Shown here piece by piece: positions 7,653 through 15,800 of a DNA stretch of 63,735 nt; position 1 is the stretch's first letter; each line of letters starts with the position of its first letter. The position numbers and the translations under genes are program-made. The stretch lies in the NCBI GenBank assembly GCA_947169265.1, contig CAMVPC010000020.1:1-63735 (forward strand). Reading direction: 5' to 3'. Under the pieces are notes generated by a model, which saw only the letters and a program-made list of their open reading frames with translations, searched no databases and was not told the DNA's origin. The DNA comes from an uncultured Prevotellaceae bacterium (GTDB lineage Bacteria; Bacteroidota; Bacteroidia; Bacteroidales; Muribaculaceae).

Positions 7653-9221
7653 TTAGGCCTTGAGGCAGGTGCGAATGGCCTCGCGCATTACGCGAGCTTG
7701 CGGCGTGTCGTGCTTGAGCAGGTTGAGGACGGTGCGGATATATTCGTCGCGGTTCTTGAGGCCGCACAAGGGCGCCACCTGGCTCTCGGCGAGCATCTGC
7801 TTGTGGTTGAACACACGCAGCACCATGTTGTAGTCGCCGGTGGACACATAGCGGTGGAACTCGCGGCACAGTTTCTCGTATTGCGTCCTGGGGTCGAGTT
7901 CGTTCACGAGGTCAATCATGTGGTCCTCGAGAGCGCTTATATTGCGGAACCGCATGTCGATGCGTTTCTCCACATCGTGCTTGACGCGGTGGCGCACGTG
8001 TTGCAGCGCCTGCGTCTTGAGTTCGCGCTGGAACAGGTTGAGCACGTTGCGCTTGACGCTGAAAAACACGTCGTTCTCGTTCTTGTGGCGGTGGGCGGCC
8101 ACGGTGCGTATCACCGTCTCGAGCATGAAAATGTTTTCGATTTCGGCCACCTCGGGTACCATGATTTTTTTATTGCGCAAGTATTCCACTTCCTTGTCGG
8201 TGCGGCGGTCGCGGTCCACGATGCCGCGGCTGTCGACGTGGTGCATCTGCTCGAGGCTGGCAAAGGTTCTCACACTCTCGATGACCTTGTCGCAGCTGCC
8301 CAGCGGCTTGACGACATACTCGGGGAAGATGAGCGGATAGAGGTGCGAGTCGATGCTGTGGCTCTCGTCGCCTTCGATGAAGAGGACCGGCTTGCGCGCG
8401 CCCAGCAGGTCGATGTAGATGGTCTCGTTGAGGTTGCGGCTGGTGTCGAGCACCTCGTAGTCCCACTCGAGGGCCTCGGGGTTGAAATTCTTCACCCACA
8501 CGCATTTGTTGTCGAAGCGTGTGGCGGCGAAGTCCACGTCGTGGGTGTTGTAGACAAAGGTGCAATCGGGCCTCATTTCCTCGATGACGTCCCACAGGGT
8601 GCGCATGATAGAGGGGTGGATGAACGTCTCGGGCGAGTCGACGAAAATCACGGCGTCGTCCATGGCATAGAGCACGGCGCCCAGATAGTAAAGCACGGCC
8701 TTCTCGCCGTCGCTGAGTCGCAGCAGCGAGTAAGTGTCGCTCTGTCCCTGGGTGGAGAATAGGAGTTTGCCGTTTTCGCGCAACACCTTGTTCCGCGGAA
8801 ACACCTCCTGCCAGCGTTTTACCACCTTGTCGAGCTTGGTCTTGGGGAAGTCGATACTGTCGTCCATGAGCAGGTGTGTTTTGTAGTTCATCAGCTCGTG
8901 GAATTCCTCGATGAGCATGACATAGGTGAGCTGGTCAAACTCGGTGCGCGCCAAGTTCTTCACCTGGGGGTTCGATGCGTTGATGCTGTTGAATATCGAC
9001 GTGATGGAGCCTTCGAGCACAGGCAGATGGGTAGCGTTGTCGGCGTCGTAGATGGCTCGCAAGGCCGACACCACGAAGGCCTTGTTGCCACACTCTTTGA
9101 TGAGCTGTTGTGTGAAACGGCTTTTTCCCGAGCCGTTGGCGCCGATGATTGTCACCTGGCGTGCGTTGGCGATGACAACGGACTTGTCGCTATTGGTTTT
9201 CTTGGGCAGTTTGAGTTCCAT
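7653..9221 (-). CDS. ABC-type ATPase fused to a DUF4435 (Toprim-like) domain; PARIS-like architecture
   Basis: A 522-residue two-domain protein. Residues 1-260 form an ABC/AAA-type ATPase with Walker A GANGSGKS (27-34), the signature-like LSDGEKAVLYYL near 170, Walker B AVIFVDSPE near 190 and a switch histidine in YNTHDVDF. Residues 275-522 match DUF4435, with acidic Toprim-like motifs VLFIEGDES near 280, GIVDRDRR near 335 and VAEIENIF near 358. This order recalls the AriA ATPase and AriB DUF4435 proteins of the PARIS anti-phage system, here in one chain. Related single-chain proteins appear to be widespread in Bacteroidales, so a housekeeping role is possible. The frame is open upstream to 9299, but MELKLPKK at 9221 is the family-like start; it overlaps the glycosyltransferase by 32 nt. 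Confidence 0.85.
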   Translation of the reverse strand: MELKLPKKTNSDKSVVIANARQVTIIGANGSGKSRFTQQLIKECGNKAFVVSALRAIYDADNATHLPVLEGSITSIFNSINASNPQVKNLARTEFDQLTYVMLIEEFHELMNYKTHLLMDDSIDFPKTKLDKVVKRWQEVFPRNKVLRENGKLLFSTQGQSDTYSLLRLSDGEKAVLYYLGAVLYAMDDAVIFVDSPETFIHPSIMRTLWDVIEEMRPDCTFVYNTHDVDFAATRFDNKCVWVKNFNPEALEWDYEVLDTSRNLNETIYIDLLGARKPVLFIEGDESHSIDSHLYPLIFPEYVVKPLGSCDKVIESVRTFASLEQMHHVDSRGIVDRDRRTDKEVEYLRNKKIMVPEVAEIENIFMLETVIRTVAAHRHKNENDVFFSVKRNVLNLFQRELKTQALQHVRHRVKHDVEKRIDMRFRNISALEDHMIDLVNELDPRTQYEKLCREFHRYVSTGDYNMVLRVFNHKQMLAESQVAPLCGLKNRDEYIRTVLNLLKHDTPQARVMREAIRTCLKA

Positions 9222-10254
9222 GAGTGGTGGTGGATGTGGGTGGAAAAATCCGGTGATAGGTAGTGCGGCGGCGGCCGTAGTAGTTCCACACGATGTCACA
9301 GCGGCCCTGCGGTGTGTCGTGCAGCAGGTTGCGCGTGGGGAACGTGGTGTATTGGCGCGACATCTTGCGGTAGTCGCGGTGTGCCTTGACGATGGCTTTC
9401 ACGTCGCCCCAGTGTCCCTTGAGCAACGTCTGTACCAGCGCCAGCGTGTCGAGCAGGCGGCGCACCACCAGCAGGCGGCGTCCTTCGCGCGCCGGCAGGT
9501 TCTTGCGCAGCATGAGCAGGTTGTTGCGAAAGTTGAGGTAGGTCTTGCGGGCGTTGCCTTGCGGCAGGCTGCCGCCGCCCAGGTGGAAAACCTCGCTGCG
9601 CGGCGTCACCACCACGCGATATCCCGCCAACTGGAGGCGCCAACACAGGTCTATCTCCTCCATGTGGGCAAAGAACGAGGCGTCGAGGCCGCCCACGGCG
9701 GTGAATGCCGCGGTGCGCACCGCCAGGCACGCGCCGCTGGCCCAGAACACTGGCGTGACGCCATCGGCGTCGAACTGCCCGCGGTCGTCTTCCACGCTGG
9801 CAAAGACACGGCCGCGACAGTAGGGATAGCCGTGCTTGTCGAGGAAACCGCCCATGGCGCCGGCATACTCGAAGACGCGCCGGTCGTCGTCGCGGTCCTT
9901 GAGCAGCTTGGGCTGCACAGCGCCCACAGCCTCGTCGTCAAGTGCTTCGATAAGGGGGGCGAGCCACCCTGCGGGAGTGCGCACGTCGCTGTTGAGCAGT
10001 ATCGTGAGCTCATAGCCGGTCTCCTTGATGGCGCGGTTATAACCGCCGGCAAAGCCGATGTTGCTCTCGAAACACAGGGTTTTCACCTGCGGAAATTCGC
10101 GGTCGAGCACGTCGCGGCTCTCGTCGTCGCTGCCGTTGTCGGCCACGATGACGTCGGCCAGCGTGTCGTCGGTGTTCTCGAGTACGCCCGGCAAGTAACG
10201 CCTTAGCAGTGCGGCTCCATTCCAGTTAAGTATAATGACAGCTACTTTCTTCAT
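9190..10254 (-). CDS. Glycosyltransferase family 2
   Basis: A 354-residue GT-A-fold enzyme that transfers a sugar from a nucleotide donor, probably to a cell-surface glycan. It begins MKKVAVIILNWNGAALL and shows VIVADNGSDD near 35-44, the metal-binding LLNSDV (DxD-like) near 88, WASGACLAVR and the EEIDLCWR acidic motif. These fit rhamnosyl- and galactofuranosyl-type GT2 proteins. The last 10 residues are read through the start of the ATPase gene. No other polysaccharide genes are adjacent, so acceptor and product are unknown. Confidence 0.9.
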   Translation of the reverse strand: MKKVAVIILNWNGAALLRRYLPGVLENTDDTLADVIVADNGSDDESRDVLDREFPQVKTLCFESNIGFAGGYNRAIKETGYELTILLNSDVRTPAGWLAPLIEALDDEAVGAVQPKLLKDRDDDRRVFEYAGAMGGFLDKHGYPYCRGRVFASVEDDRGQFDADGVTPVFWASGACLAVRTAAFTAVGGLDASFFAHMEEIDLCWRLQLAGYRVVVTPRSEVFHLGGGSLPQGNARKTYLNFRNNLLMLRKNLPAREGRRLLVVRRLLDTLALVQTLLKGHWGDVKAIVKAHRDYRKMSRQYTTFPTRNLLHDTPQGRCDIVWNYYGRRRTTYHRIFPPTSTTTHGTQTAQENQ

Positions 10255-10261
10255 TGCAATG

Positions 10262-10269
10262 CAAATTTA
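10262..10269 (-). promoter_or_regulatory. -7 element very close to the glycosyltransferase start
   Basis: TAAATTTG on the minus strand ends only 7 nt before the ATG at 10254, implying a very short or absent leader. No clear -33 element is seen. Confidence 0.4.
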
Positions 10270-10440
10270 CGCATTTTCGCCCAATCGGGCCGCTTTTTCT
10301 CCACTATTTTTGCGCTTATCGCGGCAAAATTCCAATCATGGCTTGACGTTGGATGACAAATTCGCGGGACGCGAAGCATCTTTTCCTCTGTAATAACTGA
10401 ATTCTTTAAGCGAGCTGGCGCGAATGTCGGGAATTTTGCC

Positions 10441-10448
10441 TATATTTG
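10441..10448 (+). promoter_or_regulatory. -7 element for ispD-recG
   Basis: TATATTTG matches TAnnTTTG exactly and lies 26 nt before the ATG at 10475. It sits downstream of the alternative upstream start at 10424 and therefore decides the ispD start. No TTTG occurs at the expected -33 position. Confidence 0.6.
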
Positions 10449-10474
10449 CGGTGCAAAAGAGTACATGGAAAAAT

Positions 10475-11158
10475 ATGGCAGAACGATATGCGATAGTAGT
10501 GGCCGGTGGTAGCGGCTCGCGATTTGGGGGCGATATTCCCAAGCAATTTTTGCTCCTCGGCGGGCAACCCATTTTGATGCACACAATTACGCGCCTGGCG
10601 CGCGCCACCACGGCCCCCGTGACTGTGGTGCTTCCCGAGGAGCACATCGAGCGTTGGCGCGCCATGTGTCGCGACTATGAGTACAACGAGCCCCACACAG
10701 TGGTGGCTGGTGGCGACACGCGCTTTGAGAGTGTGAAACGCGGCCTGTTCTCGTTGAGCCTGGCTGCCGGCGACGTGGTGGCGGTGCACGATGGTGTGAG
10801 GCCGCTGTGTGGCGCGGCGCTGGTCGAGCGTGTCTTTGCCACGGCGGCCATACTGGGTTCTGCTATTCCCGTGGTGCCGGTGACCGACAGCGTGCGTCTG
10901 GTGATGCCGTCGGGGCGAACGTCGGCCCTTGACCGCTCTACGTTGCGCGCGGTGCAGACTCCTCAGGCGTTTAACGCGATGGCTCTGCGCGACGCTTATT
11001 GTGTGCCCTATTCTCCGCGTTTCACCGACGATGCCGCGGTGATGGAAAACGCGGGCCATGAGATGACGCTTGTCGAGGGCGAGCCGACGAACCTCAAGAT
11101 TACGCATCCTGTCGACCTGGTGGTGGCGGAGTATATCCTTACGCATGGAAACGCTTGA
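10475..11158 (+). CDS. ispD: 2-C-methyl-D-erythritol 4-phosphate cytidylyltransferase
   Basis: Couples MEP with CTP to CDP-ME in the non-mevalonate isoprenoid pathway. The 227-residue protein has the nucleotide loop AGGSGSRFGGDIPKQF (10-25, with the conserved R16 and K23), VHDGVRPL, PVTDSVR and RAVQTPQAF. The frame continues upstream to 10424, but the -7 element at 10441-10448 lies inside that extension, so MAERYA at 10475 is the start. It overlaps recG by 14 nt. Confidence 0.96.
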   Translation: MAERYAIVVAGGSGSRFGGDIPKQFLLLGGQPILMHTITRLARATTAPVTVVLPEEHIERWRAMCRDYEYNEPHTVVAGGDTRFESVKRGLFSLSLAAGDVVAVHDGVRPLCGAALVERVFATAAILGSAIPVVPVTDSVRLVMPSGRTSALDRSTLRAVQTPQAFNAMALRDAYCVPYSPRFTDDAAVMENAGHEMTLVEGEPTNLKITHPVDLVVAEYILTHGNA

Positions 11159-13241
11159 GCGCCTCGACATAAAATACCTTAAGGGCGTGGGACCGGTGCG
11201 CAGCGAGTTGCTTTCGCGCGAACTGGGCATCAAGAGCTATCTCGACTTGCTTTACTATTTCCCGTTCCGTTACATCGACCGCAGTACCATCCACCGCGTG
11301 AGCGACATCACGGGCGAAATGCCCTACATTCAGCTTCGCGGCCGTTTCGTCACGTTCAACACGCAGGGCGAGGGAGCGCGCCGCCGCCTGCACGCGCTCT
11401 TCAGCGACGGCACGGGCACCATCGAGGTGGTGTGGTTCAACCGCGTCAAGTCGATAATGGAAACTTACCAGAAAGGTGTGGAATACATCCTCTTCGGCAA
11501 GCCCACCGAGTACAAGGGGCACTACAGCATCGCCCACCCCGAAGTCGACAAGCCGTCGCCCGCCGGTCAGCAGTCGGGTCTCGTGGGCGTGTATACTCTC
11601 ACCGAGAAAATGCGCAACCGCGGCTTCACCACACGCACTTTCCACAAGATTATCACGTCGTTGCTGGCGGCACCACCGGTGCAGGCGATTGCCGAGACGT
11701 TGCCGCAATCGCTGCTCTCGCGCAAGGGACTCATGCCGCTCGGTGAGGCTCTGGTCAATGTGCACGCGCCCACGTCGGTCGAGGCGTTGCAACAGGCACG
11801 CCGTCGCCTCAAGTTTGAGGAACTATTTTTCTTGCAGCTCAACATTCTCAAGTATATCAAGGGGCGCAACGCCCAGCTGCCGGGCCATGTGTTTGGACGC
11901 GTGGGCGAGCTATTCAACAATTTTTACCTCAATCACTTGCAGTTCCCGCTCACCGGTGCGCAAAAGCGCGTCATCAAAGAAATTCGCCACGACATGGGTT
12001 CGGGCCGACAGATGAACCGGCTCTTGCAGGGCGACGTGGGTAGCGGCAAGACCATCGTGGCCTTCCTCACGATGCTGCTGGCCGTGGACAACGGCTACCA
12101 GGCCTGCTTGATGGCTCCCACCGAGATTCTTGCCACGCAGCATTACGAGAGCATCAGCGAGATGGCGCGCGCCATCGGGCTTCATGTGGAATTGCTCACC
12201 GGCAGCACTCCCAAGCGTCGTCGCGACACGCTACATGCCGGGTTACGCTCGGGCGAGGTGAAAATTCTCATCGGCACCCACGCTCTCATTGAGGATGAGG
12301 TGCGATTCGCCAATTTGGGCCTGGCCGTCATCGACGAGCAGCACCGTTTTGGGGTGGCCCAGCGCGCTAAGTTGTGGAAAAAGAATATCACCCCGCCTCA
12401 CGTGCTGGTGATGACCGCCACACCCATTCCCCGCACGCTGGCCATGACCGTCTATGGCGACCTCGACGTGAGCGTCATCGATGAGCTGCCGCCGGGCCGC
12501 AAACCCGTGACCACGGTGTTGCGCTACGAGGACAACCACGAGAGCGTGTACCATTTCATAGGGCAGGAACTGCGCAAAGGACGCCAGTGCTATATCGTTT
12601 ACCCGCTCATCGAGGAGAACGAGAAACTCGACCTGTTGGCGCTCGAGCAGGGTTTTGAAATCGTCAGGGAAACTTTTCCGCACTACCGTGTGGCTATGGT
12701 GCACGGACGCATGAAACCCGCCGAGAAAGACCACCAAATGGAGCTCTTTGCCTCGGGAAAGGCCCACATTCTGGTGGCCACCACCGTTATCGAGGTAGGT
12801 GTGAACGTGCCTAATGCCAGCGTGATGGTTATCGAGAATGCCGAGCGGTTCGGTCTCTCACAGCTTCACCAGTTGCGCGGCCGTGTGGGCCGTGGCGCCG
12901 ACCAGAGTTACTGCATACTCATGTCTCGTCACCAGCTCGCCAAGGACACGCGTCACCGGCTCGAGGTGATGACGGCCACCAACGACGGCTTTCTCATCGC
13001 CGAGGAGGACATGAAGTTGCGGGGTCCGGGCGACATGGAGGGTACCATGCAGAGTGGCACGCCTTTTAACTTGAAAATCGCTAATCTGGCCACCGACGGT
13101 CTCTTTGTGCAGGAGGCGCGCGACGAGGCGCAGGCATTGCTCAACGAGGATTTCGAGCTCGCCACGCCCGATGGCCAACTTGTGGCGCGACAGTTGCGAT
13201 TCCTGTTCCATCGCCAGACCAACTGGGGCCTCATTAGCTAA
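11145..13241 (+). CDS. recG: ATP-dependent DNA helicase RecG
   Basis: A 698-residue branched-DNA helicase that reverses stalled forks and processes Holliday junctions. The N-terminal wedge (OB) domain covers about 1-200. The superfamily 2 motor follows, with Walker A GDVGSGKT near 296, the DEQH box in VIDEQHRFGV, TATPIPRTLAM and the RGRVGRG motif VI; the C-terminal helicase segment contains LRGPGDMEGT. METLERLDIKYLKGVGP is the family start and lies inside the ispD 3' end, so the two are translationally coupled. Confidence 0.96.
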   Translation: METLERLDIKYLKGVGPVRSELLSRELGIKSYLDLLYYFPFRYIDRSTIHRVSDITGEMPYIQLRGRFVTFNTQGEGARRRLHALFSDGTGTIEVVWFNRVKSIMETYQKGVEYILFGKPTEYKGHYSIAHPEVDKPSPAGQQSGLVGVYTLTEKMRNRGFTTRTFHKIITSLLAAPPVQAIAETLPQSLLSRKGLMPLGEALVNVHAPTSVEALQQARRRLKFEELFFLQLNILKYIKGRNAQLPGHVFGRVGELFNNFYLNHLQFPLTGAQKRVIKEIRHDMGSGRQMNRLLQGDVGSGKTIVAFLTMLLAVDNGYQACLMAPTEILATQHYESISEMARAIGLHVELLTGSTPKRRRDTLHAGLRSGEVKILIGTHALIEDEVRFANLGLAVIDEQHRFGVAQRAKLWKKNITPPHVLVMTATPIPRTLAMTVYGDLDVSVIDELPPGRKPVTTVLRYEDNHESVYHFIGQELRKGRQCYIVYPLIEENEKLDLLALEQGFEIVRETFPHYRVAMVHGRMKPAEKDHQMELFASGKAHILVATTVIEVGVNVPNASVMVIENAERFGLSQLHQLRGRVGRGADQSYCILMSRHQLAKDTRHRLEVMTATNDGFLIAEEDMKLRGPGDMEGTMQSGTPFNLKIANLATDGLFVQEARDEAQALLNEDFELATPDGQLVARQLRFLFHRQTNWGLIS

Positions 13242-13252
13242 TTGTTCGCAAC

Positions 13253-13942
13253 TCAATGCGGCATGTAGGCCGAGTGGTCGGTGGACTGCTGCGGTGGAGT
13301 AGGGGGGGCGTAAGGTGACTCTTGTGGCGGGGCGTAAGGTGACTCTTGTGGTGTGTCGACTTTATTGTCGTCGCTTTTTTCCTCTTTTTCTTTCTCCATC
13401 GCGTCATCGTCTTTGCGATGATGGCGTTTCTTGTCGTGGGTGAGGCTCGCGAGGTGCTTTTTGCCTACCTCAATGCGGCTGTCGATGGATTGCTCAATGA
13501 AACGATTAATCTTGAGCGGCATGAGGGAAATGATGGCCGAAACCAGCGCCAGAACCAGCGAGATGAAAGAGACGCGGAAACCAAGCCCGATACCCGTCAC
13601 GCGCATGCCTTCCTGGAACTCGGCGTCTTGTGCCACTTCGGGGTCGTGGGCCAGCGGAATGCCGCTGAAATTATATACTGTGGGGAAGAAATAAAGGCCC
13701 ATGATGATGGCCAGCACGACGGCGATGCCCCAGTAACGGTTCTTGAGGCTGTTGAAGCCGATGGCAAGGAACGACGAGAGGAAAGGCAGGATAGCCACGA
13801 AAACGTGGGTGCCGTTGGTCACGGCGTCGATGGTGAAGGTGAGCCCCGTCAAGTCTTTGTCGGTCATCGAAATCTCGAAAAGCGGCATGAACACGTAGCA
13901 CACTATGGCCACGATGAGGAGCAAACTGGTGATAGGTTTCAT
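13253..13942 (-). CDS. Hypothetical four-helix inner-membrane protein
   Basis: A 229-residue protein with hydrophobic segments at about 3-22, 46-66, 70-90 and 122-145, then a charged tail rich in K, E, D and H and a proline-rich end. The tail has two copies of PPQESPYA encoded by a 24-bp tandem repeat. No family is recognised. It starts 13 nt after the PorT-like barrel gene stop and is likely in the same transcript. The function is unknown; a membrane scaffold with a flexible cytoplasmic tail is only a guess. Confidence 0.75.
   Translation of the reverse strand: MKPITSLLLIVAIVCYVFMPLFEISMTDKDLTGLTFTIDAVTNGTHVFVAILPFLSSFLAIGFNSLKNRYWGIAVVLAIIMGLYFFPTVYNFSGIPLAHDPEVAQDAEFQEGMRVTGIGLGFRVSFISLVLALVSAIISLMPLKINRFIEQSIDSRIEVGKKHLASLTHDKKRHHRKDDDAMEKEKEEKSDDNKVDTPQESPYAPPQESPYAPPTPPQQSTDHSAYMPH
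13307..13354. repeat. 24-bp tandem duplication in the tail of the membrane protein gene
   Basis: The 21-nt blocks at 13307-13327 and 13331-13351 are identical, with a 24-nt period, and encode the duplicated PPQESPYA octapeptide. Confidence 0.85.
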
Positions 13943-13955
13943 TCTTTAAGGATGG

Positions 13956-14564
13956 TTAAAACAGGTAGGCGGCGGTGATGCTCCAGTAGCGGTCTTTGCC
14001 GCGGGCCTCGTCGCTGAAAATGTTTTTGTCTAATTTGATGGAGCGCGTCAGGCCCAGCCCATAGCTGGCATGTACCTGCACGTGGCTCATGATTTCGACG
14101 CCCAGCCCCACGTTCCATGTGCACGTCATCGTGTTGGTGTCGATGCCGGGCCACTTGCTCTCGTCTTTCTTGTTGATTTGGAACGAGAACTCGGGGCCGG
14201 TGGTGACAAATGGTGCCACCCACTTTCCCACGACGGGTAGCGCGATGCGGTATTTCAGGTTGATGGGGAAGGTGATATAGTCGCGCGAGAGCGAGGACGA
14301 ATATTCATCGATGCGGGTCGAGCGCCGCGCGTAGAGCGCGTTACCCTCGATACCCAAGCCCACCACGGGCAGCCGCGCGTCGAGGATGATGCCGGCGGTG
14401 AAGCCGGCGCGGTTGTCGCTGCTGGTGAGGTCATGCCCAATCTGGCTGTTGAGGTGCAGCGAGTTGACGAGCACGCCCGCCTTGACGCCGACCTTGATTT
14501 GCGCCGTGGCGGTGGTGACCGCGACCACCATTAGTGTGGCGAGAAGTATGATTTTCGTTTTCAT
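13956..14564 (-). CDS. PorT-like outer-membrane beta-barrel protein
   Basis: A 202-residue secreted protein with a Sec signal peptide (about 1-21, ending TATAQ). Short amphipathic strands follow, such as IKVGVKAGVLVN, AGIILDARLP, YITFPINLKYRI and APFVTTGPEFSF, and the last residue is aromatic (AAYLF), as in small outer-membrane barrels (PF13568 type). A structural barrel is well supported; the ligand or partner is unknown. It heads a two-gene unit with the membrane protein and has a full-consensus promoter interlocked with that of apbE. Confidence 0.85.
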   Translation of the reverse strand: MKTKIILLATLMVVAVTTATAQIKVGVKAGVLVNSLHLNSQIGHDLTSSDNRAGFTAGIILDARLPVVGLGIEGNALYARRSTRIDEYSSSLSRDYITFPINLKYRIALPVVGKWVAPFVTTGPEFSFQINKKDESKWPGIDTNTMTCTWNVGLGVEIMSHVQVHASYGLGLTRSIKLDKNIFSDEARGKDRYWSITAAYLF

Positions 14565-14606
14565 TCGCGTCCGTTTTGTGAAAAAATCAAGTCAAATAAT
14601 TTCAAT

Positions 14607-14638
14607 TTTGCAAATTTAATGTTTTTTGATTTACTTTG
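14607..14638 (+). promoter_or_regulatory. apbE promoter, interlocked with the divergent one
   Basis: TTTG (14607-14610), a 20-nt spacer and TTACTTTG (14631-14638), one mismatch from TAnnTTTG. The -33 box abuts the -7 box of the opposite promoter and vice versa. Confidence 0.65.
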
Positions 14639-14642
14639 CAAA
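14611..14642 (-). promoter_or_regulatory. Promoter of the PorT-like gene, interlocked with apbE
   Basis: Read on the minus strand: TTTG (14639-14642), a 20-nt spacer and TAAATTTG (14611-14618), a perfect consensus. The palindrome TTTGCAAA occurs at both ends (14607-14614 and 14635-14642), so each one serves both promoters. Confidence 0.75.
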
Positions 14643-14678
14643 ACCAATTAATGAATTTTCACAAAAACGCCTTCAACG

Positions 14679-15710
14679 ATGAAAGGGAAACGACTATGGG
14701 TTTATGTGGCGCTGATGGTTCTCGCCGCCGGCGCCCTCGCTTGGCTCTTGACACGCAAGCACAAGAGCTATCACGCTGACCGCGGCGTGGTGTGGACAAC
14801 TGAGTATCACATTACTTATGAGTCATCGCTCGACTTGAACGACTCAATTCAGGCCGTCTTTAAACTTATCGACGAGAGCGCGTCGGCATTTAACGAAAAT
14901 TCACTTGTGAGCCGCGTGAATGCCAACGCCACTACGACCGTCGACGACATTTTTGTGAAACTCTACCGCGCCTCGAGCCGAGTGCACGCAGCCAGCGACA
15001 GCCTTTTCGACCCCACGGTGATGCCGCTGGTCAACGCGTGGGGCTTCGGCTACAAGAACGGCACATTGCCCACTCAAGCCCAAATCGACAGCATTCTCGT
15101 CTTTGTGGGCCTGGGGAAGACATCGCTCGAAGGATACACCTTGCACAAGGACGACGCGCGCACGCAGTTCGACTTCAGCTCCATCGCCAAGGGATTGGCC
15201 TGTGACGAGGTGGCGCGCATGCTCGAGCGCAATGGTGTCACTAATTATCTGGTCGAGATTGGCGGCGAGGTGGTGGCGCGCGGTGTGAACGAGCGAGGCG
15301 AGACGTGGCGTGTGGCCGTCGACTTGCCGGCCGACGAAAGCGACGGACAAGTGAAACACACTCCGGCGACAATGCTGGCCATCGACAAAGGGGCTGTCGC
15401 CACCAGCGGAAGCTACCGCAAGTATGTGGAAAGTGGGGGGCAAAAACGCTCACACATTATTAATCCCGTCACCGGCAGCGCGGCCACCGGCGACTTGCTC
15501 AGTGTCACCATCGTTGCCGGCGACTGCATGACAGCCGACGCCTGGGCCACGGCGTGCATGGCGATGGGCGCCGAGCGCACCCGTGACCTGATGGAAAACG
15601 ACAACGAGTTGGGCGTGATGACCATCGCGGCTACCGCCGACGGCACCATGGTGGTGTGGAGCAACGCCGCCTTTGCCCGCAAGATGACGAGCAACGATTC
15701 CCCTTTTTAG
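14679..15710 (+). CDS. apbE: FAD:protein FMN transferase (ApbE)
   Basis: A 343-residue flavin transferase that attaches FMN from FAD to a Thr/Ser of target proteins such as Rnf/Nqr subunits outside the inner membrane. Residues 7-24 form an N-terminal membrane anchor without a lipobox cysteine. ApbE motifs follow: ESASAFNENSLVSRVN, LFDPTVMPLVNAWGFG, FDFSSIAKGLACDEVA, YLVEIGGEVVARG, the SHIINPVTG block and DAWATACMAMGAE. It is transcribed divergently from the PorT-like gene. No Rnf or Nqr genes are in the window. Confidence 0.95.
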   Translation: MKGKRLWVYVALMVLAAGALAWLLTRKHKSYHADRGVVWTTEYHITYESSLDLNDSIQAVFKLIDESASAFNENSLVSRVNANATTTVDDIFVKLYRASSRVHAASDSLFDPTVMPLVNAWGFGYKNGTLPTQAQIDSILVFVGLGKTSLEGYTLHKDDARTQFDFSSIAKGLACDEVARMLERNGVTNYLVEIGGEVVARGVNERGETWRVAVDLPADESDGQVKHTPATMLAIDKGAVATSGSYRKYVESGGQKRSHIINPVTGSAATGDLLSVTIVAGDCMTADAWATACMAMGAERTRDLMENDNELGVMTIAATADGTMVVWSNAAFARKMTSNDSPF

Positions 15711-15730
15711 CGGGAATGTGGCCGATAGGG

Positions 15731-15770
15731 AAAAACCGGCGCCGGGAAGTCGTGTAAGGACTCCCGGCGC
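15731..15770 (-). terminator. Rho-independent terminator after the 336-residue gene
   Basis: GCGCCGGGA (15739-15747) pairs with TCCCGGCGC (15762-15770), a 9-bp perfect stem. On the minus strand it is followed by CGGTTTTT. It lies between convergent apbE and the minus-strand gene; the T-tract serves only the latter. Confidence 0.8.
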
Positions 15771-15800
15771 TGTGGTTCGTTGGGGTTGGCGGCCTGTGTG

